Shown in pieces: positions 57,495-64,000 of a DNA stretch of 64,000 nucleotides. A model generated the notes under the pieces. The model saw nothing but the letters and a program-made list of their open reading frames with translations, had not been told where the DNA came from and made no database searches. Made by a program: the position numbers and the translations under genes. The first letter of the stretch is position 1. The number at the start of each line of letters is the position of its first letter. Where the stretch lies: contig NC_085920.1 in NCBI RefSeq assembly GCF_035222485.1, positions 5,580,001 to 5,644,000 of the forward strand. The letters are read 5' to 3'. The stretch comes from Podospora pseudoanserina (taxonomy: Eukaryota > Ascomycota > Sordariomycetes > Sordariales > Podosporaceae).

Positions 57495-58142
57495 TCAAGA
57501 CACGGAATCTTCAGTCACGACAATCGTCAAAGCCTTTCTTGTACGTCTGAACCGTCCTCCCGTCCAAAACAGCTCCATGAGCTTGGGCGACTTGTTCGCA
57601 ACGCCCTGGGACATCGCCGCCTCAGCGATAAGTTTCCTCGTCCCGGCCGCGTCAGGGAAACGTCTCCATGTCGGGTGCAAGATAATCTCCTCCTGGCCCT
57701 TCAGAAGCTGGTTAGGCAGCTGGATGAGCTCTATCTCTTGAGCTGTCCATATTGGCTCTGTGGCGTTGTCCTTTGGGAGTTCAGACTCGAGGATGGAGAG
57801 GAGGGACTGCCATATCGGTTGGTCTGTGGGCTTGCCGCTGACATGGTTGTCATGTCTCAGAGATTTGGCTAGGATGTCACGGAGGAGGGTGGGGTGGTTG
57901 GATAGTTTGTCTGAGGCGTCCAAAGTGAGGAGGGGGCGAGGCAGGAGGTCGTTGGGGCGTTTGAGGAGGGTAGATGAGGCTGACGAGCGGAGGAGGGCGT
58001 CTTGAAGTTTCGTGCGGTAGGCTCGGGTGCTTTGTCTTGATCGGGGTTTCTTTTTGGCTGCTTTTTGGAGGGCATTTTGGTGTTGCCAGAAGGAAGGGGA
58101 GGCCCAGCATGGCTGGTGGATACCGTTGATGATGCGGCACAT
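57495..58142 (-). CDS. Hypothetical protein
   Basis: Single open frame of 215 codons from an ATG at 58142. The protein is hydrophilic with basic N-terminal sequence (AAKKKPRSRQSTRAYRTK) and several amphipathic Leu-rich stretches. It has no signal peptide, membrane span or motif that I recognise. A second frame on the same strand (57869..58399) overlaps it; an upstream exon is possible but I could not fix a splice pair. It is called on length and composition only and may be spurious. Confidence 0.45.
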   Translation of the reverse strand: MCRIINGIHQPCWASPSFWQHQNALQKAAKKKPRSRQSTRAYRTKLQDALLRSSASSTLLKRPNDLLPRPLLTLDASDKLSNHPTLLRDILAKSLRHDNHVSGKPTDQPIWQSLLSILESELPKDNATEPIWTAQEIELIQLPNQLLKGQEEIILHPTWRRFPDAAGTRKLIAEAAMSQGVANKSPKLMELFWTGGRFRRTRKALTIVVTEDSVS

Positions 58143-59226
58143 GGTGGGTGGTTTTTGTTGGGGCTGAGATTGGTGAGGTGGGTTTGCGTTTGTCTACATG
58201 ATGAGCAGGAAACCTGGCGCATCGGGGCTTTTTTATCCATCTTCTCGTCGACCTCATGCTGATGATGCTGTTGGGGGTTCAGGGGTCGAAGTGGAGTGCC
58301 AAGATGCGGTTGCCTGGGCTGCCTTGAGCTGCCTGAAGTTGGAGGCAAGGGGTTCATGGGCACATCCAAAACAGCCTGAAAGGAATAGAAATTTGCCATA
58401 ATATCAAAGTTTCGAGGATGAATAGGAATACTTCTCGATTATGTGAAGACCACCCCCGACTGGTTTAAAAGGCTTGTACATGCTTATTTGATACCTCCCA
58501 GCTAAGGCATCTTTTAAAGCTCCCCGTCTCCTGAGGAGGCTGACTCTCTTACAAGGCCTCTTTCCATCAGATATCACCAGGAATTCCAGACCTAGAGTTT
58601 GCTCAAACGCCAGAACACATCAGGAGAAATTGATTTAAACATTATGTCATTACTTAAGGATGGTAACTCTAAGAGATCCAAACCAGCCTCTCAATAAGGT
58701 GAAAACCAAAGTAGGTAGGCTCTTAACAAAAAGGTACACTGTAGCCCGGTTCAGTTAAGACTAAGGTATCTAGTTGAGGGTTGACAACGCTCGAAGCATG
58801 AGTGGTTGCATTTACATGGCCTGGTCTGGATATGATAACTATTTCTTTTAGTCAAGGGGCAAACAGAAGATCCATTATCGTCGCCATGCTTCTGCTAGTA
58901 GGTACATCTAGCTGGATCTGAATGATGGGGGCGGGGTGTGTTGAAAGTTGCACTTTCCATCTTCATGACGGGACCGCGACATCCAGTTTGACACCAGGAG
59001 CCTGATCCCCGGGCCAGCAAACACATGTCTCCTACCCCACATGAGAAAGCAAAGAGAGCAGGCTGCCGATGAACTGCCTAATAAAAGTTTGTCTTCTTCA
59101 CTCTGTTTCTTCTGTTACCCCGCCGTTACTCAGGCTTCTTGACGTTCAACCTTTACCAACACTTCACGTCAATTCCTGTCCGAAAGGATCACCGGTCACT
59201 AGCTTAAACCAAGTGAAAAGGGAACA
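58143..59226. other. Intergenic, no supported gene
   Basis: AT-richer sequence with no long frame between about 58,400 and 59,060. Nothing supported. Confidence 0.55.
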
Positions 59227-60780
59227 ATGTCGTCTCAAAAATCTGACAAACCGTCCAACAACCCATATTACGGGGACCCATGGAACTCTCCTCCACCCAC
59301 AGGCGACCCGTGAAGTTCTCCTCAAACCACAGGCAAGCCATGGAGTCCCTCAGCGCCCACCAGCGATTCTTGGGCATCAAGACCTACGGGTTTGTCTTCG
59401 GGCGTCAATGAGGACACTTATTCTCAATGAGGTTCTGTCGCTATGGGATACGCAGACAACGTGGATTACTATCGGGCCAGCTCCGCAGCAGATTACCCCC
59501 CTCAAATTGGATATCCTCCTTATGGCCAATACATCTCTGGTGATCAGTATTTCGTTTCGAATGAAATTTTGGCCAGGACGAACCAACCGTTAGAGATAGG
59601 TATTCATCCCAGGAAGGATATATCCGCCAAAATGGAGCACCCTCCCAGCCCCACGGGAGTTATGAAGACGAGTCTGCGCCTGATTCGATGCCGTCAAACA
59701 CCAGCTCGAGCCTTGCACCGGAAGACAACGAAGAGGATAAGCCAGACGATCCCTATGAAGCCCACCTCAATTTGGACTTTTCAAAACTCAAATTGAAAGA
59801 TATTGATCAAACACTACGGTTACGGACAGCATGATGATTTGGAATCGGGCACTTTTGTGGAAGAGGAGCAAAACGGCACAGTCGTCCTTCTAAGCGATCA
59901 GGGCTCTTACCCAGGCGAAGAGGGGAATTCTTCGTTCCCGAACGACAACTACTTCTTGTTGAGCACTGAAGAGTCAACTCATCAATCTGGGGGCTCGAAA
60001 AAGCATTCTGCTCCACAAACCAACAAGACACTCCAAGAAGCAAAGAGCCATAGTCACAAATCCAGCCGAAGGTATTGCTCTTCTTTCCCCAAAGACGTAA
60101 GTAAACCATTGCCTCTTAACTTTAGGCACAAACTTCAGACTGACAGGCGCGTTTGGAATATAGGAGTACGATGTAACGATCTACCTCTCGAACTTTGCGG
60201 GTGTGTCGGCAATACTGGTGAGAGCCAGGTACGATAACACCAACACCCTCGGGCCAATTATCAGCAGCAAACTGGCTTAGGAACTCGGTTTTGACAAAAG
60301 AATGCCTCTTGAGACAAGGGTCTGTGAAGCTTATATGATTCCAGGCCAGGCGGACTTGTCTTTCGCAGTGGGAACGGTTAATCTAGCCGTGCAATTTGAC
60401 AGCTCGACAGCAGGCGCCCCAACTGTGCTCACACTGAACATGCTTGATACTATATTTCAAGACTATGACGTCCTACTTCCCGTCTACATGTTACCGGGCT
60501 ATGAGGATGATTACGATCCAACCGCGGTACCAGCTGTCAATGCACCACAGGGCCCAAAGAAGCCGAGGGACCGGGGTATGTATCTCGCATTCAATGGACC
60601 AATGAAACTATCTTGTACATCGCTAATGTGTCACTAAACTTAGAAACCGAAGAGAAAATGAAGGAACAAAAACGGCGTCAAGAGGAAGAAGCAGCAAGAC
60701 GGGAACGAGAGAGGCAAGAACGCAAAGCATGGGTTGCGCGGAGATGGCTGCTCAAGTCTGCTTCATCTCGAAGCAGGTAG
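59227..60780 (+). pseudogene. Decayed gene of unknown family, possibly with a retropepsin-like domain
   Basis: A stretch of coding-like sequence on the plus strand with Ser/Pro/Tyr-rich, low-complexity composition at the left. To the right of about 60,160 lies a region whose pattern faintly recalls a retropepsin-like fold, and the end is a Glu/Arg-rich helix (near 60,650-60,775). The reading frame is broken in about four places that normal introns do not explain, so it looks like a fossil. It may derive from a host gene family or from an old retroelement-related gene; I cannot tell which. Its right end overlaps by about 29 bp the 3' end of the minus-strand secreted-protein gene. Confidence 0.5.
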
Positions 60781-61529
60781 TGGATGCAATCTGCCAGCAT
60801 ATACCGGCTGGACCCAAGTCAGCAAGTTGTACTTTAAGGGTTCGTGCAATCTTTGTAACTTGGAAGTAATAAAGAGGATATATTAGCACATACCTTGGGT
60901 GGGGCCGTTGATGGTTCCATGCCACGTCTGGCATCTGTCACCATTGTACGGGCCGCGTCTCAGCTGGACATTTTCGTTGGCTCGAAGCGTGCGGTATGAG
61001 AAACCGAAGCTGTACCAGAAAGAATTCTCGGAGGGAAGCACGCGGACGTTGTATGCTGGGTTTGTGAAGTGCCAGGCGCTGCCGGTGCCTGGAGGTAGAA
61101 GAACGAGATGAAATGTTAGCCTTCTGTATAACCGAGAAATTGGACTGTTGTCAGTGAGCACCTACACCAATCCCCCGAATATGCGTTCACCGTAATGCTT
61201 GTGGTTTGGCGCTTTTCAACCGCAGCGGACGGCAGCAGCCCCCTAGACTCAAGCACGTCCTCATATGAACCGAGGTCTTGCTGGGCACGAATCCAGGCCC
61301 AGCCGAGGGTTCCTGGCGTAGCGGTGTAGAAACCGTCACCTTTTGTAGCGTCGTCAGGGACTGGACCCCAAACATCAACCCCCAAGGCGGTGGCGTTGAC
61401 GATTGACTCGGGAATGAGCTTGGCTGGAATAGCAACGGGATTCTCCCTGGGAGTAATCTCATTCGGGGCAGCAAAGACCGCCACCGAGTGGAAGGCAATG
61501 ACCTCGGAAACTATGATAGAGAAGCGCAT
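60752..61529 (-). CDS. Secreted protein with Kex2-type site and four-cysteine mature domain
   Basis: Exons 61529..61166, 61088..60894 and 60858..60752; introns of 77 and 35 bp; 221 aa. A signal peptide (about 1-20) is followed by a propeptide to Lys106-Arg107 (AVEKR|QTTSITVNAYSG), a Kex2 dibasic site. The mature part would be about 114 aa with four cysteines (GDWC, GDRCQTW, GICWQ, TTCFE) and many aromatic residues (ENSFWYSFGFSYRTL). The first donor is T|GTAGGT; it alone gives a frame that joins exon 2. The second intron (35 bp, GTATGT...AAG) is unusually short, so exon 3 is less certain. Family not recognised. The architecture is that of processed secreted fungal proteins; effector-like function is inference. 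It overlaps the decayed plus-strand gene at its 3' end. Confidence 0.68.
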
Positions 61530-62109
61530 CTTGGTGATACTGACTGTGAAAGCAACTGCTTGAAGAGGGTTTACTGCGGTGATGGTAGTGATGGTGATGA
61601 TGAGAGAATAATGGTTCTTCTGGCGACAACCAGCCTCTTTATACCCAAATCCCGTGGCTGCTCAGGCTAATGTGCCATAGCGTTAGCCAACAATGAGCTC
61701 TAACCATTGAAGTCTTTTTGGTGACTTTGATGGACAGTTGCCCTGATGTTGGTCCCATACCCAAGGTATCTCCAACAGGTAGGTAAGCCTGCGCCCTATG
61801 TATAATATATTTTACCATTGCAGATGTTGTTGGGCTTACTGAGATGATTCTGCATGTCTCGTCTATTCAATGAACCTTCATCTCTTTTCTTGGTCTATTC
61901 TGCACTAGAGATCGGGCTGAGGTTGAATCAGATGCAGGTAGTAGATGATTCAATATCAATTGACCTTCTTATGTCTGACCGTAATGGATTATACTACACC
62001 AGATGGTCTGATAGCATAGAGTGCCATGGAGATTTTCCGGGTGAAATAGAGGGCCTAAATAAGGTTTGCCTGACCACCCGTCTTGGTAAGCACCTCGCGT
62101 ACCGGACTC
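61530..62109. other. Intergenic; promoter of the Kex2-type secreted gene
   Basis: Holds the TATA-like box at 61637..61643. A 164-codon plus frame (61854..62348) overlaps the last exons of the minus-strand reductase and shows no motif. Confidence 0.55.
61637..61643 (-). promoter_or_regulatory. TATA box of the Kex2-type secreted gene
   Basis: TATAAAG on the minus strand, about 110 bp upstream of the ATG at 61529. Sequence and position only. Confidence 0.5.
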
Positions 62110-63441
62110 TCATTTATGACTCCTTGGCAGCACCTTCGCAGCTTCAAGCTCACCGAACACATCCGAGAATGCCTTCCATGTATCTTGATATCTACAAGCC
62201 GGAGTGTGTTAGCTTAAATCCACAATCACCTCAAAAGCACAAGAACTTACCCAGTCCACCCAAACTCCCTGGCCTTACTCATACTAACCACCAGATCGAA
62301 ATCCCTCCCCAGCTCAAAATCCACAAACGCCCACGTCCCCTTCTCTAACCCATCCTTCTGCAACCCTTCCTTCTCCGCCAACCTCTCCCACGCCTTTTTG
62401 ACATCCTCCTGCTTCGCCCACTTGACCAAACTCACCCTCTGACTCAGCATGTTCCTCTTCACCCTCCCCTCCAACCCCAACTCCTTCTCCCAAGCCTTAA
62501 TAGGCGGCGCCTCATTCATCTCAAATTTCCCTGCCAGTTCCCCAACTTCTTGTTGAAACTGCCCCTGATCAACCTCCATCCCAAATCTCCTTGCCAGCCT
62601 GGGCCACATATCCTCCCAAGTCTGCACATCCCCATTCACCACATTAAACGCCTCATTCCTCGTCTTGTCCTCGCACACAACCCACTCGCAGAATTCCGCG
62701 TGGAGCTTGGAGCTAGTGTAGCAGTCAAAACCCAAGTAAAACCCCTCATTCCCAGGAAAAGCCAGTTTCCTCCCTTGCTCCTTGCAAACAGCAGCGTAAA
62801 TTCCCAGTCCGGAAGCCAGGTTCATAAAGTTCCCGTTCGCAAAACCGATCACATCATTAGGGTAAGTGACGTTCCATCCAATATGGGGGTTAGCCTTGCA
62901 GAAATCATGGAGGATATCTTGCTGTCTGTAGTAAAAGTTGGGCGGGTAGATGTTCTGGTCTGTAAGCCAGGGATCAGATTCCATCATCGGGTTCTTGGCG
63001 CGGCCGAGGTGGACGCCGTACTGCTTGCATCCCGTGACGAGGAGGATCCGCTTGATGGATTTGGCGGCACCGGTGAGGGTGAGCGCGCGGAGGAAGTTGG
63101 CGAGCATGTCGCCGTTGACTTTCCAGTTTTCTTCCTCGCTGTCCTTTTGCATGTAGGCTGCGAAGAAGACGTATTCGCCTGAGACGGAGGCAAGGTCTTT
63201 GGCCATGTCTTCGGCTGAGTGGAGGAGGTCGATGTGGTTGTGGACTACGTTGGAGGGGTAGTCGTCTTTTTTGGAGCGGGAGAGGGCGTGGATCGTTTTC
63301 CATTTTGTAGGGTTGAAGGCGAGGCGGTAGACGATTTCTCGGCCGAGAATGCCTTGGGGGTGTGTTAGTGAGAGGGATTGGAGAGATGGGGATGATAAGG
63401 GGTTACATACCGGTTGCGCCGCACACGATTGCTGAGGACAT
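62110..63441 (-). CDS. PRISE-like NAD(P)-dependent reductase (SDR family)
   Basis: Exons 63441..63411, 63352..62251 and 62191..62110; introns of 58 and 59 bp; 404 aa. The start MSSAIVCGATGILGREI joins exon 1 to exon 2 and gives the Gly-x2-Gly-x2-Gly dinucleotide motif. Typical PRISE (progesterone 5-beta-reductase/iridoid-synthase-like) features follow: IDLLHSAEDMAKDL, YVFFAAYMQKDSEEENWKVN, LLVTGCKQYGVHLG with the active-site Lys, PNFYYRQQDIL with the active-site Tyr, and WNVTYPNDVIGFANGNFMN. The C-terminus SMSKAREFGWTG continues into exon 3 as YQDTWKAFSDVFGELE, a family-typical ending that confirms the last intron. Family members reduce activated C=C bonds of enones; the fungal substrate is unknown. 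The length is normal. Confidence 0.9.
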
Positions 63442-64000
63442 CTTGACTGGATATATTTTTGAATTTTGACCCCACAGGAACGAAATAGCAATGATTTAAC
63501 GTGATGGCAGTTTTTGAGGTGAAAATTAGGGTGGTCTGGCTTGGTTTGAGAATTGTGAGATGTGCTTCTGTTACTTGTGAGGTTGATATGGTTTGCGAAA
63601 ATGGATGACGTCAAATGACAGGTCCCAAGATCTTCACCACAGTGCGGCCCCATTTATGTCCATGATATCACCACAAAGAGCCGCCGAATGACAAGCAACT
63701 CCCCTACATTACCAGTTATTCATCGATGTATATGTCCGCCAAGCAATGGTGGCCCTTGTGGTTGCTGCCAAGACAGAAGACGACCGTTGTTGTTTTGCTA
63801 TCCCTGTCAGGGACTCAGGGGCACGGAGCAGCCTTTCTCTAGCCCCATCCAAGGCATCTATATTTGGTATGAGCTTAATTTGACCACCACTACAGGCAAA
63901 AACAACGACAATTCTCCCACACACGCGAAGACATCTTGGAGTGTGGTCCGGAGACGGCGTCGGGGTATACGAAAGCGGCACGGGATCGTGGTACCAAGAT
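63442..64000. other. Upstream of the PRISE-like gene to window end
   Basis: Promoter side of the minus-strand reductase. A 90-codon minus frame (63709..63981) has no motif. No gene supported. Confidence 0.5.

Noticed and set aside
62247-62252. TAA as the end of the PRISE-like gene
   Set aside because: The family C-terminus continues after a GTAAGT intron into exon 62191..62110, so the TAA is intronic.

Overview
The window reads as nuclear DNA of a filamentous ascomycete, most likely a sordariomycete. Introns are short (about 50-100 bp), most with GTAAGT-like donors. The recognisable genes are typically fungal: a SAD-3/Hrr1-type RNAi helicase, a BtgC-type GH17 glucanase, SAGA subunit Spt8, Doa1, an RTA1-like membrane protein and an oxalate decarboxylase. 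There is one tRNA-Gly(GCC). I found no ribosomal RNA, no CRISPR array and no intact transposon. Exon limits given here come from reading splice sites and frames by eye, supported by family motifs that run across the junctions.

Layout. 1-1.6 kb: 3' part of a C2H2 zinc-finger gene with a long polyglutamine tract. 3.9-5.8 kb: secreted GMC oxidoreductase. 6.1-7.6 kb (minus): amidoligase-family protein. 7.6-11 kb: gene-poor. 11 kb (minus): 16-cysteine secreted protein. 13.1-15.3 kb (minus): membrane-anchored GH17 glucanase. 17.4 kb: small conserved-looking protein. 18.1 kb: tRNA-Gly. 19.3-20.5 kb: acidic/basic nuclear-type protein. 21.3 kb: small secreted protein. 23.2-25.7 kb: two convergent membrane-protein genes (RTA1-like and DUF1275). 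26.6-28 kb: oxalate decarboxylase. 28.2-30.3 kb (minus): AAA+ ATPase. 31.5-32.1 kb (minus): DUF1993 protein. 33.0-33.8 kb: degraded copy of ribosomal protein uL1 (RPL10A). 34.2-35.3 kb (minus): SWIM+RING protein. 37.2-41.0 kb: SAD-3/Hrr1-like helicase. 41.4-49.5 kb: three neighbouring WD40 genes (Spt8, STRAP, Doa1). 50.7-51.6 kb (minus): BIM1-like copper protein. 53.5-54.5 kb: SRR1-domain gene with an in-frame stop. 55.4-56.5 kb: single-pass membrane protein. 57.5-58.1 kb (minus): unknown. 59.2-60.8 kb: a decayed gene. 60.8-61.5 kb (minus): Kex2-type secreted protein. 62.1-63.4 kb (minus): PRISE-like reductase.

How the genes fit together. Housekeeping functions (chromatin/SAGA, ubiquitin-Cdc48, RNP assembly, tRNA) sit among genes for the cell surface and the extracellular space: glucan remodelling, copper handling, oxalate breakdown, GMC oxidation and three small secreted proteins. 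I see no biosynthetic gene cluster. The points most worth checking are a 121-codon open extension after the STRAP stop codon, two GC-AG introns, an RTA1-like gene that appears frameshifted at a G8 run, an SRR1 gene interrupted by one TGA, an intron-bearing RPL10A pseudogene, the fungal amidoligase, and the orphan secreted proteins.
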